From NCBI GenBank assembly GCA_963785245.1, contig CAWAUO010000001.1, forward strand, positions 301,021-365,020: 64,000 bases of DNA, in the 5' to 3' direction. A program made the position numbers and the translations under genes. Shown one piece after another: positions 53,861 to 60,975 of the stretch. The notes under the pieces were generated by a model. The model had not been told where the DNA came from. It was given only the letters and a program-made list of their open reading frames with translations, and did no database searches. Position 1 is the first letter of the stretch. The number at the start of each line of letters is the position of its first letter. This stretch comes from JAHEEL01 sp963785245 (GTDB lineage Bacteria > Actinomycetota > Acidimicrobiia > Spongiisociales > UBA5794).

Positions 53861-54961
53861 GTGACGCGTCGCGTGGAGGACAATCTGTTCCGAACGCACC
53901 GCGTGGACGAGATGATGCGTCGTGCCATCGGCCTGACTGAGATAACGGCGCCGCATCCGAATCCACGGGTCGGTGCGATCGTGGTCAACCCGGCCGGGGA
54001 AGTGGTCGCTGAGCGCGCCCATATCCGGGCCGGTGCCGCCCACGCCGAAGCGGCAGCACTCGCCGACGCGGGGCCCGAAGGGCGCGGCTCGACGTTGATC
54101 GTCACCCTCGAACCGTGTGCCCACTACGGACGAACTCCGCCTTGTGTCGAAGCGATTGTCGAGGCGGGTGTGAACCGGGTATACGTTGGAGCGCTGGATC
54201 CCGATCCCCGTGTGGCCGGCCGCGGCATTGCGATGCTCCGAGACGCCGGCATTGACGTCGAGACCGGCATCGAGGAAGCAGCCGTCGTCGCGAACGACCC
54301 TGCCTACTTCCACCACCGCGCAACGGGCCTCCCCCTGGTGACGCTGAAGATCGCAGCGACGCTCGACGGCCAATCGGCTGCTGCCGACCGCACCTCCCAA
54401 TGGATTACCAGTTCCGAGGCTCGCAGCGACGCCCACCGACTGCGGTCGAACAACGATGCCGTCCTGGTCGGAGCCGGGACCGTGATCGCCGACGATCCGA
54501 CGCTCGACGTGCGTCTCGACGACTACTCGGGGCGGCAGCCGCGCCCCGTCGTGATCGCGGGACGGCGCACCATTGCATTGGATGCCGCAGTGCTGCAGCG
54601 GGATCCGATCATCTTCACCGGCGACGCCGGCATCTCGCTGGCTGACGATCGCGCGAGAGTGGTTCGGATGCCGGGGGGTATCGGCGTCGATCTGGCCGGT
54701 GTTGTCAAACACCTCGGACGCGAGGGTGTGCTCTCCGTCCTCATCGAGGGTGGTCCCACAATCGCCGGCTCGGCATTGGCTGCGGGCATTGTGGATCAGA
54801 TCGTTCTCTACTACGGAGCGAAACTCGCCGGAGGCATCGGACTCCCCGCTATCGCCGGGACGCTCGCAACCATCGACGACACGTTGGATGTGTCGATCAC
54901 AGCGATCACTCCGATCGGTCCGGACATCCGGGTCGACGCAGTCATCGAGAGAGGGACGTGA
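53861..54961 (+). CDS. ribD: Bifunctional diaminohydroxyphosphoribosylaminopyrimidine deaminase / reductase RibD
   Basis: Encodes 366 residues from GTG at 53861; the longer frame from 53792 runs back into the riboswitch and is rejected. The deaminase half has HPNPRVGAIVV, HAEAAAL and the zinc cysteines in EPCAHYGRTPPC. The reductase half has LKIAATLDGQSAA, SDAHRLRSNNDAVLVGAGT and IEGGPTIAGS. Second and third steps of riboflavin synthesis. The 4-nt gap between Shine-Dalgarno and GTG is short. Confidence 0.93.
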   Translation: MTRRVEDNLFRTHRVDEMMRRAIGLTEITAPHPNPRVGAIVVNPAGEVVAERAHIRAGAAHAEAAALADAGPEGRGSTLIVTLEPCAHYGRTPPCVEAIVEAGVNRVYVGALDPDPRVAGRGIAMLRDAGIDVETGIEEAAVVANDPAYFHHRATGLPLVTLKIAATLDGQSAAADRTSQWITSSEARSDAHRLRSNNDAVLVGAGTVIADDPTLDVRLDDYSGRQPRPVVIAGRRTIALDAAVLQRDPIIFTGDAGISLADDRARVVRMPGGIGVDLAGVVKHLGREGVLSVLIEGGPTIAGSALAAGIVDQIVLYYGAKLAGGIGLPAIAGTLATIDDTLDVSITAITPIGPDIRVDAVIERGT

Positions 54962-55572
54962 TGTTCACCGGAATCGTCAGCGAACTCGGCACCGTGCATG
55001 CGGTCGAACCCACCAACGGGGGTGCGGCCCTGACCATCACCGCCCCCAGAACCTGCACCGGCCTCACGGTTGGTGACTCGATCGCGGTGAACGGAGTGTG
55101 CCTTACCGCTATCGAGATCGAAGATGACCGATTCACGGTTGAAGCCGTTTCGGAGACACTGCAGCGCAGCAATCTCGGTGATCTCGTTGTGGACTCGCCC
55201 GTCGACCTCGAGCGTCCGGTCGAGGCGGCAGGTGGCCGCTTTGACGGCCACGTCGTGCAGGGCCACGTCGACGGAGTCGGTGTCCTTCGGGCAATCGACG
55301 TCGAAGGCGACTCGCGCCGGATCCGAATCTCTACGTCCCCCGCACTCGCCCGATACCTCGTCGAGAAGGGTTCTGTCACCGTCGACGGCGTCAGCCTGAC
55401 CATCACCGCCGTCTCAGACGTCCATGCGGCCGAACCCTGGTTCGAGATCGTTCTGATCCCGCACACGCTCGACGTCACGGTCCTGGGCGCCAAGGGAGTC
55501 GGCGACCGGTCCAATCTTGAGGCGGACATTCTTGCCAAATACGTTGAACGACTGATGGAGGCCCGTGTATGA
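54961..55572 (+). CDS. ribE: Riboflavin synthase, alpha chain
   Basis: Encodes 203 residues from ATG at 54961 (MFTGIVSELG), sharing one base with the ribD stop. The duplicated lumazine-binding barrels show MFTGIV, SIAVNGVCLTA in repeat 1 and GHVVQGHVDGVG, SVTVDGVSLTI in repeat 2. It dismutates two lumazine molecules to riboflavin. Overlaps ribBA by 4 nt. Confidence 0.95.
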   Translation: MFTGIVSELGTVHAVEPTNGGAALTITAPRTCTGLTVGDSIAVNGVCLTAIEIEDDRFTVEAVSETLQRSNLGDLVVDSPVDLERPVEAAGGRFDGHVVQGHVDGVGVLRAIDVEGDSRRIRISTSPALARYLVEKGSVTVDGVSLTITAVSDVHAAEPWFEIVLIPHTLDVTVLGAKGVGDRSNLEADILAKYVERLMEARV

Positions 55573-56774
55573 ACTACGCGAAGATCGAAGAGGCGATTGC
55601 CGCCGTTGCGGGCGGATCGATGGTTCTGGTGGTGGACGACGAGGACCGTGAGAACGAGGGCGATCTGATTGTCGCTGCCGAGAAGGTCACCTCGGAACAC
55701 ATCGCGTTTATGGTCCGTCACACGAGCGGCCTGATCTGCTTGCCGATGACGGGCGAGCGCCTCGACGAGCTGAAGCTGCCGTTGATGGTGCTCGAGAACA
55801 CCGACTCGCACAAGACGGCATTCACGGTGTCGATCGATATCGCCGATGGCACGACAACCGGAATCTCTGCCGGCGACCGCGCCCGAACGATCAGAGCAGC
55901 CGTCGACCCCGCCGCCACGGCAGAGGACTTCCATCGTCCGGGACATGTCTTCCCGCTCCGGTATCAACCGGGCGGTGTCCTCGTGCGTCCCGGCCACACC
56001 GAAGCTGCTGTTGACTTGGCCCGTCTCGCTGGACTCGCACCTGCCGGCGTGCTGTGCGAGGTTGTCAACGACGACGGAACGATGTCTCGTGGTGAGTCCC
56101 TGATGGCGTTCGCCGACGAACACGAGATCCCCATCATCACGATCGAGGATCTCGTGGCCTACCGCTGGAGGAAGGAGGCCCTGGTGACCCGGGTGTCGGA
56201 GGCAGCGCTCCCGACAACGTCCGGGGATTTCCGCGCGGTCGGATATCGGGCCGTCGATACCGGTTCGGAGCACATCGCTCTGGTCCTCGGGGATGTGACC
56301 GGCCGCGACGACGTCCTCACTCGCCTTCACTCGGTCTGCTTGACGGGCGACGTATTCGGTAGCCTGCGCTGCGACTGCGGTGTTCAGCTTCGCGAGTCGA
56401 TGGATCTGATCGCCGCCGAGGGCGAAGGAGTCATTGTGTATAACCCGACCCACGAGGGGAGAGGTACCGGGCTGCTCGACAAGCTCGCCGCCTATCGGCT
56501 CCAGGAGCAGGGTTTCGACACTGCCGAAGCGAACGTACAGATCGGGCATGCGGTCGACAACCGGCACTATGGCGTTGACGCACAGATCCTGCACGACCTG
56601 AAGGTTTCGAGCGTTCGACTGATTACCAACAACCCGGAGAAGATCGGGCAGTTGAAGGGCTTTGGTGTTGATGTCACCGATCGCGTGCCGCTCTGGGTCG
56701 GCCGCAACAGCCACAATGAGTTCTATCTGCAGACCAAGGAAGACAAGCTCGGCCACCTCGGGGGTGAGGGATGA
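55569..56774 (+). CDS. ribBA: Bifunctional DHBP synthase / GTP cyclohydrolase II
   Basis: Encodes 401 residues. The RibB half (1-200) has DDEDRENEGDLIVAAE, RHTSGLICLPM, HVFPLR and GHTEAAVDLARLAG. The RibA half has the zinc cysteines in CLTGDVFGSLRCDCG and the catalytic Arg in HEGRGTGLLDKLAAY. HSVCLTGD replaces the common HSECLTGD, a variation next to the first zinc cysteine. It supplies both precursors of the riboflavin pathway. Confidence 0.94.
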   Translation: MNYAKIEEAIAAVAGGSMVLVVDDEDRENEGDLIVAAEKVTSEHIAFMVRHTSGLICLPMTGERLDELKLPLMVLENTDSHKTAFTVSIDIADGTTTGISAGDRARTIRAAVDPAATAEDFHRPGHVFPLRYQPGGVLVRPGHTEAAVDLARLAGLAPAGVLCEVVNDDGTMSRGESLMAFADEHEIPIITIEDLVAYRWRKEALVTRVSEAALPTTSGDFRAVGYRAVDTGSEHIALVLGDVTGRDDVLTRLHSVCLTGDVFGSLRCDCGVQLRESMDLIAAEGEGVIVYNPTHEGRGTGLLDKLAAYRLQEQGFDTAEANVQIGHAVDNRHYGVDAQILHDLKVSSVRLITNNPEKIGQLKGFGVDVTDRVPLWVGRNSHNEFYLQTKEDKLGHLGGEG

Positions 56775-57232
56775 ACGGTCCGATCCGGGGTGACCTCGAC
56801 GCGTCGGCGATGCGCGTTGGCGTTGTGCGTTCGCTCTTCAACCAACCGGTCACTGACGGGCTCCTGAATGGGGCGCTCGAGATTCTCGAAGAGGCCCGTG
56901 CCATCGATGTGACTCTGGTTGACGTTGAAGGCGCCTTCGAGGTGCCGGTTGTCGCTCAGCGTTTGGCCGGGCAAGGCTATGACGCGGTGATCGGCCTCGG
57001 TGCGGTCGTCGAAGGCGAGACCGACCACTACGAGTACATCGCCGCTCGCACCTCAGAGGGCCTGATGCGCGTCATGCTCGACACCGGGATCCCCGTTGCA
57101 TTCGGGATCCTCACCGTGCGCGAACCCGAGCACGCCTATGCCAGAAGTGCCCCCGATGAACACAACAAGGGCCGCGAAGCCGCCGAAGCTGCCGTCCGCA
57201 CCGCGAGCCTCCTCCGCAAACTCACCGAGTAG
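56771..57232 (+). CDS. ribH: 6,7-Dimethyl-8-ribityllumazine synthase
   Basis: Encodes 153 residues. It joins the two riboflavin precursors to give lumazine. Visible are VVRSLFNQPVTDGLLNGAL, the binding loop EGAFEVPVVAQRLA, the histidine in GETDHYEYIA (usually ETPHYEY; here Asp for Pro) and GILTVREPEHAYARS. Last gene of the rib operon, overlapping ribBA by 4 nt. Confidence 0.94.
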   Translation: MNGPIRGDLDASAMRVGVVRSLFNQPVTDGLLNGALEILEEARAIDVTLVDVEGAFEVPVVAQRLAGQGYDAVIGLGAVVEGETDHYEYIAARTSEGLMRVMLDTGIPVAFGILTVREPEHAYARSAPDEHNKGREAAEAAVRTASLLRKLTE

Positions 57233-57335
57233 CCGAGCAGGTTCCTTTCCTTCCGCGGGAGGTGGCGGCTGCCTTGCGGGCAGGTGGCGGAGGGGGTCTG
57301 TCGCGGGCGTCGAGTGCCGGCCGAGGAATCCGTAG

Positions 57336-57358
57336 GAATCTTCGAGATTCTTCTTTCC
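57336..57358 (+). terminator. Weak candidate terminator after ribH
   Basis: GAATCT-TCG-AGATTC is a 6-bp stem followed by TTCTTTCC. It lies 103 nt past ribH in a 167-nt gap that also holds two AGGTGGCGG copies. The stem is short and AT-poor upstream, so confidence is low. Confidence 0.3.
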
Positions 57359-57399
57359 CAGTAGCGGTTTCTGTCACATCCGGGAGGTAGGTTGCGGGT

Positions 57400-58535
57400 A
57401 TGGGACATCATGGTCTCGCTACCGCAACGATCGAGGAACAGTTGCTCGACCATGAGGCGATCATCGCCCGTTCCCGAGCCGCACAGATGTCGCTGCTGCG
57501 GGAGTTGGACCGGCGCCAGGTTGCGTTGCGTGATGGGCTTCGGTCGTTGAAGGAGTGGGCGGCGGGTCGGATGGATCTGGCTCCTGAGACGGCTGGGATG
57601 CTGGTTGCGACGGCGTGGCGTCTGCAGGATCTGCCCGACGTCGACGAAGCCGTCACTTGTGGTGTGATCGGGTTTGATCGGGCGGTTGCGGTCTGTCGGT
57701 TCGCCGGGCGCAACGACTCGTTGAGACATTCTGGGTGAGACGGCGGGGTATGACGTTGCGGGGATCCGGATCCGTGCCGCCCGCCGGCGGCGTATGGCGC
57801 CGATCGATGAAGAGATCGGGTTCGACCAGCGTTCCGTGTCGGTGCAGGCGAACCTCGACGAATCATCCTGGACCCTGTCGGGTCGCCTCCCCGGCTATGC
57901 CGGCCGCACCGTCGTTGCCGCCCTTGAGGCGAAGGCTGACCGTTTCCCGTACGGACCCGCCGCGAATCCGTCGCGGACGACGAGGAATGCGGATGCGTTG
58001 TGGGCGATCAGCGAAGACGCGATCAGAGGAACCGACGGAGCCACGATTGGGAACCATGGCCCGGTGGTGTCGGTGTTTGTCGACGCATCCGAAGCCGCAG
58101 CCACGAACGGTGAGGCGGGTGTCACGGTTGCGGCGGGGCCGCAGGTCGGACCGAACACGCTCGCAGCGATCCTGTGTGACGGGATTGTGGAAGTCACGGC
58201 CCGTACCCCGGACGGGACACCGCTCGCCGTCGGTACGCCGGTCACGGGTGATTCCGCCCCGTCTCAGACGGTTCATTCTGCATCGTGACGGCGGGGTCTG
58301 CACCATCTCAGGCTGCGTCTCCCGGTATCGCCTGCAGGTGCACCACGCCACGCCGTGGTCTCAGGGCGGACGGACCGACCCGGGGAATCTGTCGACGGTG
58401 TGTTGGTTCCACCACCACGTCGCGATCCACGGCCACGGCTTCACCATCGACCCCACCTCGCCACCCCAACGCAGACGACTCATCAGACCGAGAAGCCACG
58501 CACCACCCCGCCGCACCACCTGGCGAGTCGCGTGA
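57400..58535 (+). pseudogene. DUF222 / HNH endonuclease (13E12 repeat family), two frame breaks
   Basis: Three frames together make one protein of the 13E12 family common in actinobacteria. Frame 1 (57400-57738) has the DUF222 start with MSLLRELDRRQVA and EWAAGRMDLAPETAG. Frame 2 picks up after a break near 57720 with DILGETAGYDVAGIRIRAAR and runs to about 58260. After a second break, frame 3 gives RVIPPRLRRFILHRDGGVC, the HNH core LQVHHATPWSQGGRTDPGNL and CWFHHHVAIHG. The HNH residues are intact, so the decay (or sequencing error) is recent. TAGGTT 6 nt before the ATG is a leaderless-type promoter. It interrupts the run from rib to infC genes. Confidence 0.85.
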
Positions 58536-58681
58536 CAGAGAAGCGGAGTATTCCGAGTCATCGGGAGTGCGGAATCGTTGGGCGCCGTGTCGTGGCGAGG
58601 TTGTCTTTCTCAGCGAATCGGCTACTCAACTACTCAGCTACCCACGCCCGACTGGCGACTGCCGACTCGCAGCTTCCGCAA
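58536..58681 (+). other. Non-coding stretch before the infC promoter
   Basis: No coding frame or RNA gene is recognisable here. The sequence has short loosely repeated phrases (GGCTACTCAACTACTCAGCTACCC and CGACTGGCGACTGCCGACTC-like text at 58618-58672) similar in style to the repeats before queA and after the response regulator gene at 53641. Confidence 0.4.
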
Positions 58682-58710
58682 TTGAAGTAGGAAACGACCC
58701 CGTCTACTCT
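58682..58710 (+). promoter_or_regulatory. Promoter of infC-rpmI-rplT
   Basis: TTGAAG (58682-58687), a 17-nt spacer and TACTCT (58705-58710) form a near-ideal vegetative promoter. Transcription would begin about 58717, giving a leader of ~150 nt before infC, long enough for regulatory structure. Confidence 0.6.
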
Positions 58711-58734
58711 TCCGTTCACAATTGACGCAAGCGG

Positions 58735-58839
58735 AGGCGCCTGCTTCCCACCCTGCCACCGGTTGAGGTGCGCCGGGTCGCCCATTCAGGCAGCACTCGC
58801 GTCGTGCTGCCTTCTGTATTGGCACCAGGCGCCTGCTTC
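58735..58839 (+). promoter_or_regulatory. Structured infC leader: direct repeat and hairpin
   Basis: The 13-mer AGGCGCCTGCTTC occurs twice (58735-58747 and 58827-58839). Between the copies is a perfect 9-bp hairpin, AGGCAGCAC (58788-58796) and GTGCTGCCT (58804-58812) with a 7-nt loop, followed by TCTGTATT. This could be an attenuator or a ribosomal-protein (L20-type) autoregulatory leader, as infC-rpmI-rplT leaders are in other bacteria. The structure is seen; the role is inferred. Confidence 0.5.
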
Positions 58840-58868
58840 GTCGACACGTACGAGCAGGAGGTACTCCG

Positions 58869-59456
58869 ATCAAGGAGCCCAGGGTCAACGAACGCATTCG
58901 GGTCAAGGAAGTTCGCCTTGTCGACCCGGCCGGAGAGCAGATCGGCATCAAGTCGATCGAAGAAGCCCGATGGCTGGCATCACAGTTGGAACTCGACCTT
59001 GTCGAGGTGGCCCCGGAGGCGCGCCCCCCGGTTGTTCGCCTCATGGATTACGGAAAGTTCAAGTATGAGCAGTCCGTCAAGGCGAGAGAGGCCCGCAAGA
59101 AGCAGACTCGCACCGTGATCAAGGAAGTCCAGTTCCGTCCCAAGATTGGGGCGAGCGACTTCGAGGTGAAGCGGCAGCGGGTGATTCGCTTCCTGCAGGA
59201 CCACGACAAGGTCAAGGTCACGATGCGGTTCCGCGGTCGTGAGGTCACGCATCCCGAGATCGGGAACGAGATCCTCAGCCGCCTGCGCGACAGCGTTGCG
59301 AACTACGGAGAGGTCGAGACCGCTGCGAGGCTCGAGGGCCGGCAGATGACGATGGTCCTGGCTCCACTCCGCAATGCGGACCGAGTCGATGAAGACGTCG
59401 CTGATGAAGACGTCGTTGATGGAGGACGTCGTTGTGGAAACGAACGAAGATGTTGA
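58869..59456 (+). CDS. infC: Translation initiation factor IF-3, ATC start
   Basis: Encodes 195 residues. Similarity begins at PRVNERIRVKEVRLVDPAGE, just after ATC at 58869, which lies 7 nt after AGGAGG; no ATG, GTG or TTG is near in frame. Rare start codons are a known self-control feature of infC. The body has LDLVEVAPEARPPVVRLMDY, KFKYEQ and the C-domain KVKVTMRFRGRE. After MVLAPL the tail reads DEDVADEDVVD and then switches to GGRRCGNERRC. One extra G near 59421 would explain this: the next frame continues a third DEDV repeat and an acidic tail ending IIVEATDK at 59501, just before rpmI. Confidence 0.9.
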   Translation: MKEPRVNERIRVKEVRLVDPAGEQIGIKSIEEARWLASQLELDLVEVAPEARPPVVRLMDYGKFKYEQSVKAREARKKQTRTVIKEVQFRPKIGASDFEVKRQRVIRFLQDHDKVKVTMRFRGREVTHPEIGNEILSRLRDSVANYGEVETAARLEGRQMTMVLAPLRNADRVDEDVADEDVVDGGRRCGNERRC

Positions 59457-59514
59457 AGCCGTCGCCGACGAGGTAATCATCGTCGAGGCGACGGACAAGT
59501 AGGAGAGTGGAATC

Positions 59515-59709
59515 GTGCCGAAGATGAAGACCCACAAAGGTGCCGCGAAGCGCTTCAAACGCACCGGGAGCGGGAAGGTACGGACCACGAAGGCGTGGCG
59601 CGGCCACAACCGCCACAAGAAATCAACGAGTCGCTGGCGTCGCGTCAAGGGCAACAAGATCCTCGATGGTGGAAACGAAAAGCGCATGAACCGCCTGCTG
59701 GGGAACTAG
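59515..59709 (+). CDS. rpmI: 50S ribosomal protein L35
   Basis: Encodes 64 residues from GTG (PKMKTHKGAAKRFKRTGSGK), 12 nt after the likely real end of infC. Basic throughout, ending DGGNEKRMNRLLGN. Standard member of the infC-rpmI-rplT operon. Confidence 0.96.
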   Translation: MPKMKTHKGAAKRFKRTGSGKVRTTKAWRGHNRHKKSTSRWRRVKGNKILDGGNEKRMNRLLGN

Positions 59710-59719
59710 GAGTCAATCG

Positions 59720-60079
59720 ATGGCACGTGTGAAGCGTTCAATCAACGCAAAGAAGAAGCGCCGCAAGGTAATGGATCGCGCCTCCGGGTACGGAGGGGCG
59801 AGGAGCCGCAGGTACCGCACCGCTCGCGAGCAGGTCATGCACTCGATGCAGTATGCGCACCGGGATCGTCGTGCTCGCAAGGGCCAATTCCGACGTCTCT
59901 GGATCCAGCGCATCAATGCGGCTGCACGCCTGAACGGCTCGACGTACTCCCAATTCATGGCGGGCCTGAAGGCAGCCGAGATTGAGGTCGACCGCAAGAT
60001 GCTCGCGGAGATGGCAGTCAACGACCCGACGGCCTTCTCGGCACTCGTCGACGTTGCTGGAGCAGCGAACGCAAAGTGA
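59720..60079 (+). CDS. rplT: 50S ribosomal protein L20
   Basis: Encodes 119 residues, MARVKRSINAKKKRRKVMDR, with DRRARKGQFRRLWIQRINAA in the globular part. Needed early in 50S assembly; in several bacteria L20 also represses its own operon by binding the leader. Followed by a strong terminator. Confidence 0.97.
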   Translation: MARVKRSINAKKKRRKVMDRASGYGGARSRRYRTAREQVMHSMQYAHRDRRARKGQFRRLWIQRINAAARLNGSTYSQFMAGLKAAEIEVDRKMLAEMAVNDPTAFSALVDVAGAANAK

Positions 60080-60108
60080 TGTCGTTCGGACGATCCGGAC
60101 GATGTGAG

Positions 60109-60140
60109 AGGGACCCCGTCAGCGCGGGGTCCCTTCTCGT
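60109..60140 (+). terminator. Rho-independent-type terminator after rplT
   Basis: AGGGACCCCG (60109-60118) and CGGGGTCCCT (60125-60134) form a perfect 10-bp stem with a 6-nt loop, followed by TCTCGTCT. The T content of the tail is modest, as often in high-GC genomes. It ends a few bases before tsnR, so tsnR depends on read-through or its own start. Confidence 0.8.
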
Positions 60141-60143
60141 CTG

Positions 60144-60896
60144 ATGCGCATCGAAGCGACGACCAACGCCAAGGTCAAAGCGGTCCGACGCCTGCATCGC
60201 TCTCGCGAGCGACGCCAGACGGGACGCGCGATCGTCGAAGGGCCCAAGCTGCTCGAAACCGCGCTCGATGCGGGCATTGTGCCGCTCGAGGTGTACACGA
60301 CCGAAGAGGGGAGCCTCACCGACCGGTGTGCCACTGCGGGGTCCCATGTCTTCGAAGTGACCCGTTCGGTGATCGAGACGCTCTCGACGACCGTCGAACC
60401 GCAGAATTGTGTCGCTGTCATCTCGATTCCCGAGCAGCAAGAACCCCGGGTGTGCCGCACGGTGGTCGGCGTAGCGATCAGCGACCCGGGCAACGTGGGA
60501 ACGTTGATCCGCACCGCCGCGGCCCTGGGATGGCAGATCGCACTCCTTGGCGGGGTGGATCCGTGGAGCCCGAAGGTGCTGCGAGCCAGTGCGGGAACGC
60601 AACTCTCACACCCCGCCGTTCATATTGGGTCGATCGACGACCTCGCGGCAGCCGGTCTGACCCTGGTGGCGACCACGGTGGCGGGAGGGCTTGAGCCGTC
60701 GGAACTCTCTGTCGATCTGCCGATTGCGCTCCTGATCGGGAGCGAGGCGCACGGACTTCCCAAAGCGGCAGTCGCCGCGTGCGGATACTCGGTGACGATC
60801 CCGATGTCGGGGGAGACGGAGAGCTTGAACGCTGCGGTTGCAGGTGCCATCGCGATGTTCGCGTTGAGTGACCACACCGAAAAGACAAGTTCCTAA
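60144..60896 (+). CDS. tsnR: SpoU/TrmH-family RNA 2'-O-methyltransferase
   Basis: Encodes 250 residues. An N-terminal substrate-binding domain (AKVKAVRRLHRSRERRQTGR, VEGPKLL) precedes the SPOUT knot with motif 1 ISDPGNVGTLIRTA, motif 2 LLIGSEAHGLP and motif 3 IPMSGETESLNAAVAGAI. The deep trefoil knot binds SAM. It is the gene after rplT in mycobacteria too, where it is named tsnR. Target RNA unknown. Confidence 0.88.
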   Translation: MRIEATTNAKVKAVRRLHRSRERRQTGRAIVEGPKLLETALDAGIVPLEVYTTEEGSLTDRCATAGSHVFEVTRSVIETLSTTVEPQNCVAVISIPEQQEPRVCRTVVGVAISDPGNVGTLIRTAAALGWQIALLGGVDPWSPKVLRASAGTQLSHPAVHIGSIDDLAAAGLTLVATTVAGGLEPSELSVDLPIALLIGSEAHGLPKAAVAACGYSVTIPMSGETESLNAAVAGAIAMFALSDHTEKTSS

Positions 60897-60934
60897 GTTA
60901 GGCACTGGACATTGTCAGTCGAATTGCATAGTGT
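60892..60934 (+). promoter_or_regulatory. nirS promoter with adjacent 11-bp palindrome
   Basis: TGGACA (60906-60911), a 17-nt spacer and TAGTGT (60929-60934) give a good promoter about 40 nt before nirS. The palindrome CCTAAGTTAGG (60892-60902), overlapping the tsnR stop, ends 3 nt before the -35. It could be the operator of the Rrf2-type regulator encoded downstream. The sequence is observed; binding is inferred. Confidence 0.5.
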
Positions 60935-60975
60935 TCTCTCACACCCCGATGGGGCGGCGAATCGAGGAGCTGTGG

